Shown here piece after piece: positions 51,937-60,587 of a stretch of 64,000 bases of DNA (its first letter is position 1; every line of letters starts with the position of its first letter). Made by a program: the position numbers and the translations under genes. This stretch comes from Streptomyces sp. P3 (GTDB lineage: Bacteria > Actinomycetota > Actinomycetes > Streptomycetales > Streptomycetaceae). The stretch is taken from contig NZ_CP028369.1 in the NCBI RefSeq assembly GCF_003032475.1, forward strand, positions 9,548,001 through 9,612,000, in the 5' to 3' direction. The notes below the pieces were generated by a model. That model worked only from the letters and a program-made list of their open reading frames with translations. It had not been told where the DNA came from and did no database searches.

Positions 51937-52803
51937 GTGCTGGAGCGGCTCAACCAGGCCATGGAGCACATCGAGGGCCGTCTCGACCGGGTCGTCGACG
52001 TGGCGGCGCTGGCACGCACCGCGGCCACCTCGGAGTACCACCTGCGCCGGATGTTCTCCGCGCTGGCCGGCATGCCGCTGTCGGAGTACGTCCGGCGACG
52101 GCGGCTGACCGTCGCGGGCGCCGACGTGCTCGCGGGGCGCGAGCCGCTGCTGGAGATCGCGGTGCGCTACGGCTACGGCTCTGCCGAGGCGTTCGCGCGG
52201 GCGTTCCGCGCCGTGCACGGCGTCGGCCCGGGCGAGGCCCGGCGCACCGGCGCCGCGCTCGTCTCCCAGCCCCGGTTGGCCTTCCGCCTCACCGTCGAAG
52301 GGAGCAGCAGCATGCGCTATCGCGTGGTGGACCGGCCGGACTTCGGTGTCGTCGGATTCAAGGCCCGGGTGCCACTGGTGCACTTGGGACCCAACCAGGC
52401 GATCATCGACTTCGTGCGCGGGATCGACCCGGGCGTCCTGGAGAATCTGCGGGACCTCTCGGACCAGGAGCCGCAGGGTGTCGTCTCGGTCTGCGACGAC
52501 CTGGACCCGAGCCGCGCCGAGGGCACCGAACTCGACTACTACCACGGGGTGGTCACGTCCGCGGCCGCGCCCGAGGGGACCGCCCGCCTGGACGTTCCGG
52601 CCGGCACCTGGGCGGTCTTCACCGCCTCCGGGCCGGTGCCGGAAGTCATCCAGATCCTGTGGCGGGACGTGTTCACCGAGTGGTTCCCCGCCAATCCGTA
52701 CCGCAGCCTTCCCGGCCCCGAGATCCTGCGCATCCGTCCGTCGCCGGACGGGACCGAGGCCGACGCCGAGCTGTGGCTCCCCGTGGAACGCGCAGGGGGC
52801 TGA
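51937..52803 (+). CDS. AraC family regulator with GyrI-like effector-binding domain
   Basis: A 288-residue regulator with the DNA-binding part first. Two helix-turn-helix units lie in residues 1-105 (VVDVAALARTAATSEYHLRRM and LLEIAVRYGYGSAEAFARAF), as in MarA/Rob. Residues about 125-288 form a GyrI/BmrR-type small-molecule pocket (MRYRVVDRPDFGVVGFKARV; DYYHGVVTSAAAPEG; LDVPAGTWAVFTASGP). This Rob-like design usually senses drugs or hydrophobic compounds. Start GTG 51937 has AAGGAAGGGG upstream. It is divergent from the ECF41-like sigma gene and the MMPL transporter and may control them. Confidence 0.92.
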   Translation: MLERLNQAMEHIEGRLDRVVDVAALARTAATSEYHLRRMFSALAGMPLSEYVRRRRLTVAGADVLAGREPLLEIAVRYGYGSAEAFARAFRAVHGVGPGEARRTGAALVSQPRLAFRLTVEGSSSMRYRVVDRPDFGVVGFKARVPLVHLGPNQAIIDFVRGIDPGVLENLRDLSDQEPQGVVSVCDDLDPSRAEGTELDYYHGVVTSAAAPEGTARLDVPAGTWAVFTASGPVPEVIQILWRDVFTEWFPANPYRSLPGPEILRIRPSPDGTEADAELWLPVERAGG

Positions 52804-52849
52804 ACGACCGCCGCGTCAGAGCGGGCTGACGGCGGCGGGACTGTCGCGG

Positions 52850-53326
52850 TCAGCCCGCGGCCCTCGCGACGAGCTCGGTGATACGGGCTTCGGTGGCGGC
52901 GTCCAGCTTCGTCAGGGCGTACGCCGTGGGCCACATGGCGTCGTCGTCGAGGGCGGCCTGGTCGCTGAAGCCGAGCGTGGCGTAGCGGCTCTTGAACTTC
53001 TGCGCGCTCTGGAAGAAACACACCACCTTGCCGTTCCGGGCGTAGGCGGGCATGCCGTACCAGAGCTTGGGTGCCAGGTCCGGGGCGGCCGCCGTGACGA
53101 TGCGGTGCACTCCTTCGGCGAGGACGCGGTCGGCGTCCGCCATGTCGGCGATCTTCGCGAGCACGTCCTTCTCGCCGTCCGCCTTGGCGGTGCGCGGGCT
53201 GCGTCGCGCGCTCGCCTTGAGATCCCGGGCGTGCTCCTTCATCGCGTCGCGTTCCTCGGCCGTGAACCCGTCGAACTTCTCGGGGGCGGCGCTGCTGCTG
53301 CGGGCGGGCTGCTGGGTGTCGGTCAT
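52850..53326 (-). CDS. DUF1801 (YdhG-like) protein
   Basis: A 158-residue cytosolic protein. The C-terminal two-thirds match the DUF1801/YdhG fold, seen as APKLWYGMPAYARNGKVVCFF and the later ATLGFSDQAALDDDAMWPTAYAL; some relatives are labelled iron chaperones. The N-terminal 60 residues are charged (EERDAMKEHARDLKASARRS). ATG 53326 has a clear AAGGAG site. No functional link to the siderophore locus 15 kb away can be shown. Confidence 0.85.
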   Translation of the reverse strand: MTDTQQPARSSSAAPEKFDGFTAEERDAMKEHARDLKASARRSPRTAKADGEKDVLAKIADMADADRVLAEGVHRIVTAAAPDLAPKLWYGMPAYARNGKVVCFFQSAQKFKSRYATLGFSDQAALDDDAMWPTAYALTKLDAATEARITELVARAAG

Positions 53327-53411
53327 GACGGAGCTCCTTTGTCGACGATCGATCAGACGATAGGCAGGGAAAGGGACTTCGTGGTTCGGATCAACGATGT
53401 CGCGGCGGCGT

Positions 53412-53918
53412 TCAGGCGAGCCAGCGGCCGTCGCGCATGAGCTCGCGGCCGGTCAGTTCGTCCGCTTCGCGCCAGCTCTGGATGCGGCGCGGGGTGACGC
53501 GGAACCATCGATATCGCGTGCTGAGCGTGCGCGGGTCGAAGCCGGTGCGTTCGGCGAACCGGTCGCCCTGCCGTGACGGCAGGGCGTCGATGGCGAGGGC
53601 CTCGGCCTCGCCATCGATCACGCAGACGTCACGGGTGTGACCGAGGGCCAGCCGGGCGGTCCGGCGGGCCGTCAGGTTCCGGCCGGTCGGGCTGTCCGCC
53701 GGGGTGGCCATGAGCAGTGTGCGGCCGTCCCAGTCGAAGGAGAGCGGCACGAGGTGGGGCGTGCCCTCGGGAGAGGCGCTGGCCACCCAGACGTCGACGT
53801 CGTGGGCGAGCCGGTGCTCGGCGTCGCGGCGGCGCACCGCACGGGGGCGGGGTCCGGCGCACGTGGGCCCGGGCCGCGGGCCCGTGTTCTCGGAGGCCGG
53901 TGCGGACGATCCGGTCAT
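53412..53918 (-). CDS. PPOX-fold flavin/F420-type protein
   Basis: A 168-residue protein with the split-barrel fold of pyridoxamine-phosphate oxidases: VWVASASPEGTPHLVPLSFDW, LLMATPADSPTGRNLTARRTA and VCVIDGEAEAL are the usual strand blocks. Such actinobacterial proteins bind FMN or F420, but the substrate is not predictable. The first 30 residues are Pro/Arg-rich and not part of the fold. ATG 53918 has a good AGGAG site. It is divergent from the LuxR-ATPase gene across a 233-bp gap that contains a tandem repeat. Confidence 0.82.
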   Translation of the reverse strand: MTGSSAPASENTGPRPGPTCAGPRPRAVRRRDAEHRLAHDVDVWVASASPEGTPHLVPLSFDWDGRTLLMATPADSPTGRNLTARRTARLALGHTRDVCVIDGEAEALAIDALPSRQGDRFAERTGFDPRTLSTRYRWFRVTPRRIQSWREADELTGRELMRDGRWLA

Positions 53919-54031
53919 GGTCGCTCCTGCGGTGGGTGAGATGGTCGCCGGCGGCGCCCGGGGATCCCCTGCCGGGGCCGAACGCCGTGGTCACAGCCTC
54001 TCCCGGACGCCGTGGCCGCCGCATCCGTGCT

Positions 54032-54092
54032 CACCACGGAGAGCACCACGGAACGCACCACGGACAGGACCACGGAAAGCACCCACGGACAG
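54032..54092. repeat. Five-unit degenerate 12-bp tandem repeat upstream of the LuxR-type gene
   Basis: Units CACCACGGAGAG, CACCACGGAACG, CACCACGGACAG and GACCACGGAAAG, then a 13-bp unit CACCCACGGACAG, follow without gaps. The ACCACGGA core is constant and the last bases vary. The array lies 60-120 bp before the start of the LuxR-type regulator and could be a set of operator sites. It lies outside both flanking genes. Confidence 0.7.
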
Positions 54093-54139
54093 GACCGAGG
54101 CGAGGATCCGCACCGGCCGGGGCCCCGGCAACCGCAGCG

Positions 54140-54145
54140 GATAAT
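54140..54145 (+). promoter_or_regulatory. Probable -10 element of a leaderless promoter
   Basis: GATAAT ends 6 bp before the GTG start codon at 54152. That is the spacing at which a transcript would begin on the start codon itself. No ribosome site is present, which agrees with leaderless translation. I see no clear -35 box. Confidence 0.45.
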
Positions 54146-54151
54146 GTCCCG

Positions 54152-56995
54152 GTGTCCACTCCAGCGATCTCGGCCCGGGAAGCAGAAGTGCTCGCGCTGC
54201 TCGGCGAGCATCTCAGCAACGCGGAGATCTCCGCGCAGTTGTTCATCTCGGTACGCACGGTGGAGTCGCACGTCTCCGCGCTGCTGCGCAAGCTGCGGGC
54301 TCCGGACCGGCGCACCCTGTCCCGGCGTGCGGCCGACCTCGCCCGCGCCGGGCAGACACGCCCGGCACCCGCACTGCCGACACCGCTGACGGCGTTCGTG
54401 GGCCGGACGCGGGAGCGCGCCGAGCTCGCCGAAGCCGTGAAGACGCGCCGGCTGGTGACCGCGGTCGGGCCGGGCGGGGTGGGCAAGACCCGGCTCGCGC
54501 TGGCGGTCGCCGCGCAGACGGCCGGGGACTTCCCCGACGGGGTGTGGTTCGTGGATCTGGCCCCGGTCACCGATCCGGGACGGGTGGGCGCGGCGGTCGC
54601 GGCGACGGTGGGCACGGGTGAGCAGCCGGGTCGAGGCGTCGACGAGACGCTGCTCGCCGCACTGGCCGACCACCGGGCCCTGCTGGTGCTGGACAACTGC
54701 GAGCAGATCCTCGAGGGCGTGGTCCCGTTCGTGGAGCGGCTGCTGACGGTCTGTCCGGGCGTGCAGGTGCTCGCGACGAGCCGCGCCCGGATGCTGGTGC
54801 CGTTCGAGTGGGCCTTCGAGGTGCCGCCGCTGTCCTGGGCGGACGGCGAGGAGTCGGAGGCGGCGACGCTGTTCGCCGAGCGGGCGGCGGCGGCCGGACG
54901 CGCACCGGACGCGGCGGCGCGCGAGGGCGTCGCGGCCCTCTGCGCCGGCCTCGACGGGATGGCGCTGTCCATCGAGCTGGCGGCTGCGCGGTATCCCGCC
55001 CTGGGTCTGGAAGGCCTCACGGCCGGTCTCGCCGACCAGTTGCGCATGCTCGCCGGAGGGCCGCGTGCGCACGACCGGCACCGCTCGGTGGGGGCGGTGC
55101 TGGACTGGAGCCACGATCTGCTCGAGCCGCAGGACCGGGCGCTGCTGCGGCGGATCTCGGTGTTCGCGGCGCCCTTCACGGCCGGGGCGGCGGCCGCGGT
55201 GGCAGCCTTCGCGCCGCTGGACCCGGCCGCGGTCGCCGACGGTCTCGGACGACTCGCCGAACAGAGTCTGCTGACCGCGACGCCGTCCCCGGCAGGCGTC
55301 CGGTACCGCGCGCTGGAGACCGTCCGCCAGTACGGGACCCGGCGACTGACCGACGCCGACGAGACGCCCGACGTCCGCTCCCGCCACCTCAACTGGTGCC
55401 TGAGCGCCGCATCCGCCCTGGAGGACGCCCAACGGATAGACGCGTCGGCGGAGTTCGAGTTCGAGTTCGTGGACGAGGGCCGCCGGGCACGGTTCGACAC
55501 TACGGCTGACGACCTGCGGGCCGCCCTGGCCTGGGCGGCCGACCGCCCGGAGCAGTGCGAGGACGCCCGCCGCCTCGCACTGTCCCTGGCGGGCCTGGCC
55601 TTCGCCCGCACCCTGGTCGGCGAGGCCCAGCAGCGCTTCGAGCAGGCGGCGGCGCTCGCCGACGCCGCGGGCGACCCGGCCGGCGGCGCCGCCGCGCTGC
55701 GCCGGGCCGCCGGGGTGGCCGGCTGTCGTCGGCTCGGTGACGACATGCTCCGCCTGCACCGTGCCGCCGCGGACGCGGCCCGCCGGGCCGGCGACCCGGC
55801 GGCGGCCGCCCGCGACCTGGCGGCGGCGGCCACCGTCGCGTACCGCTTTTCCAGCACGTTCGAACGGGTCCCCACCGCGCAGGAGGCGGCCGGCCTGCTC
55901 GCGGCGGCGCGCGAGCTGTCCAGCGACGAAGGCCCGACGGCCGGGGCGGCGGTCGCACTGGCCGAGGCCGCCGTGGTGGCGGACGCCTTCGGCGCGGTCC
56001 AGGGCGGCACGGACAACACCGCGCACGAGACGGTCGGATACGCCGAGCGGGCCGTGGAACTGGCCCGGCGGGCGGACGACCCGGTGGCCGAGTCCGCGGC
56101 TCTCGACGCGCTCTCCGGCGCCCACAGCTGGGCGGGCCGGCCGTTCGGGGCGGCGGACGCCGCGCGCCACCGCCTCGACGTGCTCGCCGCGGCGCCGCGC
56201 ACGCCCGCCGCCGCGCACGAGCGCATGGACGCCCTGGCCATGGCGTCCGCGACCGCGCTGGGGGTGGGAGAGCTGGAACAGGCCCGGCGGTGGGGCCGAC
56301 GGCTCGCCGGTCATCCGCTGCTGGCCGAGGCCGGTCATCACGCCGTCTCCTGGCTGCTGGTCGCGGACGCCTTCGCGGGCGCCGCCGACGACGTGCTCGC
56401 GGGCGGCGCGCGTTTCCTCGACGCGTGGGAGCGCGGCGGCCGGCAGCGGTCGTTCTCACTCGGCCCGGCCGCCGCGTCCGTCGCGATGGTCCACGGGCTG
56501 CGCGGCGATCACGAGGCCAGGGCGGCTTGGCTCGCGGTCGTCCACGAGGCCGGCCACGAGTCCGAGCACCGCCACGGCTACGGCGCGGTCTTCGACGCGA
56601 CGGTGTCGCTGCACCACGGGGAAGCGGATGCGGCCCTGGAGCGGCTGGCGCCGCCGCCGGAGCGGGTGTGGAAGTGGGTCACCTGGGTCTGGCTGCACTG
56701 GTACGCGGCGGTGCGGGCGGAGGCGTCGGCGCTGGCCGGCCACCCGGACGCCCGCGAGCGGATCGGGTCCGCCCGCGGCATGGTCGCCGGCAACCCCGTC
56801 GCCACCGCCCAACTGGACCGGTCCGAAGCACTGTTGGACGGTGACCAGGCGCGACTGGTCGCCGCCGCGACGGCGTTCGAGGCGGCGGGCTGCCGCTACC
56901 AGGCGGCCCGGACCCTGCTGCTCGCCGGAGACGCCCACGCGGTTGCCGGCGAGGCCGCGCTCACCGCTCTCGGCCTCACATCTCGCGCCGGCTGA
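54152..56995 (+). CDS. LuxR-type HTH plus NB-ARC/AAA ATPase regulator with TPR-like tail
   Basis: A 947-residue regulator. A LuxR helix-turn-helix lies at the N-terminus (about 6-62, SAREAEVLALLGEHLSNAEIS and VRTVESHVSALLRKL). Then comes an AfsR/NB-ARC-like ATPase with Walker A GPGGVGKTR (106-114), Walker B ALLVLDNCEQI and the sensor stretch VQVLATSRA. The remaining 500 residues are Ala-rich helical repeats, probably TPR-like, for ligand or partner binding. GTG 54152 is chosen because the conserved HTH starts four residues later; the open frame to 53717 would run through the PPOX gene. HTH at the N-terminus is the reverse of the usual LAL order. Confidence 0.88.
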   Translation: MSTPAISAREAEVLALLGEHLSNAEISAQLFISVRTVESHVSALLRKLRAPDRRTLSRRAADLARAGQTRPAPALPTPLTAFVGRTRERAELAEAVKTRRLVTAVGPGGVGKTRLALAVAAQTAGDFPDGVWFVDLAPVTDPGRVGAAVAATVGTGEQPGRGVDETLLAALADHRALLVLDNCEQILEGVVPFVERLLTVCPGVQVLATSRARMLVPFEWAFEVPPLSWADGEESEAATLFAERAAAAGRAPDAAAREGVAALCAGLDGMALSIELAAARYPALGLEGLTAGLADQLRMLAGGPRAHDRHRSVGAVLDWSHDLLEPQDRALLRRISVFAAPFTAGAAAAVAAFAPLDPAAVADGLGRLAEQSLLTATPSPAGVRYRALETVRQYGTRRLTDADETPDVRSRHLNWCLSAASALEDAQRIDASAEFEFEFVDEGRRARFDTTADDLRAALAWAADRPEQCEDARRLALSLAGLAFARTLVGEAQQRFEQAAALADAAGDPAGGAAALRRAAGVAGCRRLGDDMLRLHRAAADAARRAGDPAAAARDLAAAATVAYRFSSTFERVPTAQEAAGLLAAARELSSDEGPTAGAAVALAEAAVVADAFGAVQGGTDNTAHETVGYAERAVELARRADDPVAESAALDALSGAHSWAGRPFGAADAARHRLDVLAAAPRTPAAAHERMDALAMASATALGVGELEQARRWGRRLAGHPLLAEAGHHAVSWLLVADAFAGAADDVLAGGARFLDAWERGGRQRSFSLGPAAASVAMVHGLRGDHEARAAWLAVVHEAGHESEHRHGYGAVFDATVSLHHGEADAALERLAPPPERVWKWVTWVWLHWYAAVRAEASALAGHPDARERIGSARGMVAGNPVATAQLDRSEALLDGDQARLVAAATAFEAAGCRYQAARTLLLAGDAHAVAGEAALTALGLTSRAG

Positions 56996-57097
56996 ACACC
57001 GGCCCCCGGTAACGCCGTTCGAAAAATTGGGAGGCGTCAGGCCAGGGCCTTTGCAAGGATGTCCGGGCTCCTCGCCCCGGGAAAGGACCCGCAGACC

Positions 57098-57508
57098 GTG
57101 CCTCGTGCCGTCACCCTGATCCGCTCCGCAGCCCTGTCCGATGTCGCCGAGTACGCTTACGCGGCCACGGCGCCCGCGGAGTCACGTCTGATCTTCCTCG
57201 CCGGTGCCTGCCCCCTGAACGAGGACGGCTCCACGGCGGCGATCGGGGACTACGCCGGCCAGGCTCGCAGGGCCGTCGAGAACATGCGGACGGCGCTCGC
57301 CGCCTCCGGTGCGTCGCTCCACGACGTCATCAGCACCCGGGTGCTCGTGGCGTCGGCCCGGCAGGAGGACCTGGTGAAGGCCTGGGAGGTGGTCCGGGAC
57401 TCGTTCGGCGACCACGACGTCCCGAGCACCCTGATGGGTGTCACCGTGCTCGGCTACCGCGACCAGCTCGTCGAGATCGAGGCCGTCGCCGCAGTGCTCG
57501 ATGCCTGA
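57098..57508 (+). CDS. RidA (YjgF/YER057c/UK114) family protein
   Basis: A 136-residue protein of the RidA family, trimeric enzymes that hydrolyse reactive enamines/imines or degrade amides. The blocks SRLIFLAGACPLNEDG, AVENMRTALAASGASLHDVI and STRVLVASARQEDLVKAWEVV fit. The active-site Arg of true RidA is expected near STRVLV and is present. Start GTG 57098 has GGAAAGGA upstream; ATG 57059 is a less likely start. Its end overlaps the carboxylesterase start by 8 bp, so the two are coupled. Confidence 0.88.
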   Translation: MPRAVTLIRSAALSDVAEYAYAATAPAESRLIFLAGACPLNEDGSTAAIGDYAGQARRAVENMRTALAASGASLHDVISTRVLVASARQEDLVKAWEVVRDSFGDHDVPSTLMGVTVLGYRDQLVEIEAVAAVLDA

Positions 57509-59093
57509 ACCCGAGCGCCGCGCCGTGCGCGTCCCGCCGGCCGGCCGAGCCTCGCAAGCCGCGCGCCGCATGGCTGACGGCCTGCGGACGGAGACGGGGG
57601 CGGCGACGTTCCGGACGACGAGCGGCGTGGTGCGCGGCAGCCTCTCGCGCGACGGCGTGAGGGCCGTGCTCGGCATCCCGTACGCCGTCGCGCCCTTCGG
57701 CGCGAATCGCTTCCGCGCGCCGAAGCCCCTCCTGGACCCGGGCGCGTCGCGGGACTGCCGCGGTTTCGGACCCATCGCGCCGCAGTCGGCGCGGCTGCCC
57801 GGCTCACCGGCGTGGCGCGCGGGCGACGAGGACGTCCTCAGCGTCAACGTCTGGGCGCCCACGCCTTCGGAGGCCGGGCCCCTGCCGGTGCTGTTCTGGA
57901 TCCACGGAGGCGCCTACACCTTCGGCTCCTCCGCCCAGCCCGACTTCGACGGCGGCGCGCTCGCCCGTGCCGGAGCGGTCGTGGTCACCTGCAACTACCG
58001 CGTCGGCTTCGAGGGATTCGGTCATGTGCCGGGCTTCCCCGACAACCGGGGGCTGCTGGACCAGACGGCCGCCCTGTGCTGGGTCCGCGACAACATCGCC
58101 GCGTTCGGCGGCGACCCCGCACGCGTCACGGTGGCCGGGCACTCCGCCGGAGCCGGATCGATCGCGTGCCTGATGGCGAGGGAGGAGACGCGCGGACTGT
58201 TCCGCAGGGCCATCGTCCACAGCGCGCCCAACGCGTTCTTCTCCCCGGCGACGGCGGCCGCCGTCGCCCGGCGGATCGCGGCCGAGGCCGGTGTCGCTCC
58301 GACGGGTGAAGGGCTGCTCTCCGCCTCCCCTTACCGGCTGGTGGCCGCGTCCGACAGAGTCGCCGGTCGGCTCCGGGACGACCCGGTGGCGGCGCTGCAG
58401 GCCTACGACCCGGTGGTCTTCCAGCCGGTCGTGGACGGCGACGTACTGCCCGCGCACCCGCTCTGCGCGCTGGACACGGGCGTCGCCCGCGACGTGGACC
58501 TCCTGGTGTGCCACACGGTGGAGGAGTGCTGGTTCCTGCACGCCGTCGGCGGCGTACGGGAGATCTCGTCGGAGACCGGGCTCGCCGACTTCGTCCGAGC
58601 GCTCGGTCTCCCCGCCCGCCTGCTCGACGGCTATCGCGTCCTGATGCCCGACGCCCCGCTGCTCGACCGCTATCTCGCCCTCTTCGGCGACGCGGTGTTC
58701 GGCGAGTACGGCCGTCGGCTCGCCGAGCGCCACGCACGCGCGGGCGGCCGGGTCCACGCGTCCCGCTTCGCCCGCCGGCGCCGGACGCCGGGCGGGCAGG
58801 CGCGGCCCTGGCACACCGCCGACATCCCGTTCGCCTTCGGCAACCTGGACGCGCCCGGCGCCGCGTTCCTCATCGGCGGCGCCCCCGACGAACCGGACCG
58901 CGCCCTGTCCCGTCGCATCATGCGCGCCTGGACGGGCTTCGCCGCCGACGGGGACCCGGGCTGGCCCGCGCTCACCGCCGGGGCCGCACCGGTGAAGGTC
59001 TGGGCCGTTCCCCAGGACCACCTGAGCGACGACGCCGGGTCGCCGGCCCGCGCCCTGTGGCGGGACGTGCGGTTCGACGTGCTGCGCCGGTGA
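57501..59093 (+). CDS. Type-B carboxylesterase
   Basis: A 530-residue esterase of the carboxylesterase/acetylcholinesterase family. The N-terminal block RAVLGIPYAVAPFGANRFRAP, the oxyanion loop FWIHGGAYTFGS, the nucleophile in VTVAGHSAGAGS and the His in WHTADIPFAFGNLDAP are all present, so it should be active. There is no signal peptide, so it is cytosolic. ATG 57501 overlaps the RidA stop; ATG 57570 is a possible shorter start. It might act in the same degradation route as RidA. It lies 19 kb from the siderophore locus, so a role as ferric-siderophore esterase is not supported. Confidence 0.9.
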   Translation: MPEPERRAVRVPPAGRASQAARRMADGLRTETGAATFRTTSGVVRGSLSRDGVRAVLGIPYAVAPFGANRFRAPKPLLDPGASRDCRGFGPIAPQSARLPGSPAWRAGDEDVLSVNVWAPTPSEAGPLPVLFWIHGGAYTFGSSAQPDFDGGALARAGAVVVTCNYRVGFEGFGHVPGFPDNRGLLDQTAALCWVRDNIAAFGGDPARVTVAGHSAGAGSIACLMAREETRGLFRRAIVHSAPNAFFSPATAAAVARRIAAEAGVAPTGEGLLSASPYRLVAASDRVAGRLRDDPVAALQAYDPVVFQPVVDGDVLPAHPLCALDTGVARDVDLLVCHTVEECWFLHAVGGVREISSETGLADFVRALGLPARLLDGYRVLMPDAPLLDRYLALFGDAVFGEYGRRLAERHARAGGRVHASRFARRRRTPGGQARPWHTADIPFAFGNLDAPGAAFLIGGAPDEPDRALSRRIMRAWTGFAADGDPGWPALTAGAAPVKVWAVPQDHLSDDAGSPARALWRDVRFDVLRR

Positions 59094-59123
59094 CGTCCGC
59101 CGCCGTCGCCGCGGCTGCCGTCG

Positions 59124-59147
59124 GCGTGCGCCCTCGAGGGCGCACGC
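59124..59147. terminator. 24-bp perfect palindrome after the carboxylesterase gene
   Basis: GCGTGCGCCCTCGAGGGCGCACGC is fully self-complementary and would form a strong hairpin. It lies 30 bp past the esterase stop codon, before the end of the convergent sugar-transport operon. A weaker stem (GTGAG/CTCAC, 59260-59277) lies nearer to that operon's end. The rest of the 59094-59318 gap shows nothing else. Confidence 0.65.
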
Positions 59148-59318
59148 AACGTCGGCGGTCCCGAGGTGTCGTCCGTCTGGGGGTGATTGCAGAGGTGTGC
59201 GAGCCGGCGCACAGGAGTTGCCGGCTGCGGGGGCCGCGGGGGCGGAACGGCCCGGGCCTGTGAGTGCACGGGCTCACGGCCGCCGCGGACCGTCTCGCCG
59301 TGCAGGAGTGCCGTGCCG

Positions 59319-60587
59319 TCAGGGGTGTCCCCGGGCGCGTGCGGCGCGGCGCGCCAGCGAGTCGAGGACCACCGCGGCGTACAGCACCCCGCCGGTGACC
59401 ATGAACTGCACCGGGGGCTCGACTCCCAGCAGCGCCATGCCGGAGGCGATCGACTGGATCATGAGCACGCCCAACAGCGCCGACCAGGGCGAGCCGCGCC
59501 CGCCGAACAGACTGGTGCCGCCGACGACGGCCGCGGCGATGGCGTTGATCAGCAGCATCCCGGAGCCCGGCACCTGGCTGGCCGAGGTGAGCCGCGACGC
59601 GACGAACAGGCCGCCGACCGCCGCCAGGGTTCCCGACACCACGAACACCGCGATCCGCACCCGCGTCACGTCCACGCCGGATCGCCGGGCCGCCTCGACA
59701 CCGCCGCCCAGGGCCAGGATCTGCCGGCCGTACGGCGTGCGACGCAGGAAGAGGTCCGAGGCGACGACGACCGCGAGGAAGATCAGCAGCGCGAGCGGCA
59801 GCCCCTCGAACCGGTTCAGGACCAGGACGGCGGCGAACGCGACGATCGCGAGCAGGGCCGCGCGCGCCCAGATCCCGCCGGCCGGCCGGCAGGGCATCCC
59901 GGCCGCCTCGCGGCGTCCGCGCTCACGAAGGGAGGCGAGGAGGTAGGCGACCGGGGCGAGCGTCGCGAGGCCGTAGGTGACGGCGGCGGCGCTGAAGTAG
60001 CGGCTGGTCAGCGTGGCGACCAGACCGGTCTCGCTGAAGTTGATGGCGGTCTCGGTCCCCAGGAGGTACAGCATCAGGCCGTTCCAGGCGAGCAGGCCGG
60101 CGAGGGTGACGACGAACGCGGGAACACCGATCCGGGCGAAGGAGAACCCGTGCACCGCCCCGGCGGCCGCGCCGCAGAGCAACGCGATGACCACCGCGAG
60201 CCATTCGGGCATGCCGAGGTTCACGTTGAGCGCGGCGAACACGGCCCCCGCGAGACCGGCGAGCGAGCCCACCGACAGGTCGATCTCGCCGATCAACAGC
60301 ACGAAGACGATACCGACGGCGATCATGCCGGTGCCGACGATGTCCACGCTGAGCACGGACAGGTTGCGCGGCGAGAGGAAGTTGTGGTCGAGGATCTGGA
60401 AGATCGTCCAGGTCACGACGAGAGCGAGCAGGACGGGGACCGGGCCGAGGTCGTGTGCGTGCAGCCGGCGGCCCACCGCGTCGGCACACGCCCGGAGAGC
60501 CTGCGTGCCTCGTCGTGGCCCCTCGCGCGTTCGGCCTGCGTCGGGCGCGGCCTCGTCGGCGTGCGCCCCTTCCTTCCTCCCCGTCAC
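59319..60587 (-). CDS. Sugar ABC transporter permease (XylH/RbsC type)
   Basis: A 422-residue membrane protein with about 10 helices. Family blocks are VFVLLIGEIDLSVGSLAGLAG, GVPAFVVTLAGLLAWNGLML, GRQILALGGGVEAARRSGVDV and VVGGTSLFGGRGSPWSALLGV. This is the BPD_transp_2 family that imports ribose, xylose and similar sugars; the length and the IDLSVGS motif fit XylH. GTG 60587 overlaps the stop of the ATPase gene (GTGA), so the two are co-translated. It is the last gene of a three-gene operon. Confidence 0.92.
   Translation of the reverse strand: MTGRKEGAHADEAAPDAGRTREGPRRGTQALRACADAVGRRLHAHDLGPVPVLLALVVTWTIFQILDHNFLSPRNLSVLSVDIVGTGMIAVGIVFVLLIGEIDLSVGSLAGLAGAVFAALNVNLGMPEWLAVVIALLCGAAAGAVHGFSFARIGVPAFVVTLAGLLAWNGLMLYLLGTETAINFSETGLVATLTSRYFSAAAVTYGLATLAPVAYLLASLRERGRREAAGMPCRPAGGIWARAALLAIVAFAAVLVLNRFEGLPLALLIFLAVVVASDLFLRRTPYGRQILALGGGVEAARRSGVDVTRVRIAVFVVSGTLAAVGGLFVASRLTSASQVPGSGMLLINAIAAAVVGGTSLFGGRGSPWSALLGVLMIQSIASGMALLGVEPPVQFMVTGGVLYAAVVLDSLARRAARARGHP

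Noticed and set aside
57501..59093. The carboxylesterase as the siderophore esterase
   Set aside because: It lies 19 kb from the locus, is coupled to RidA, has no iron box, and belongs to a different esterase family.
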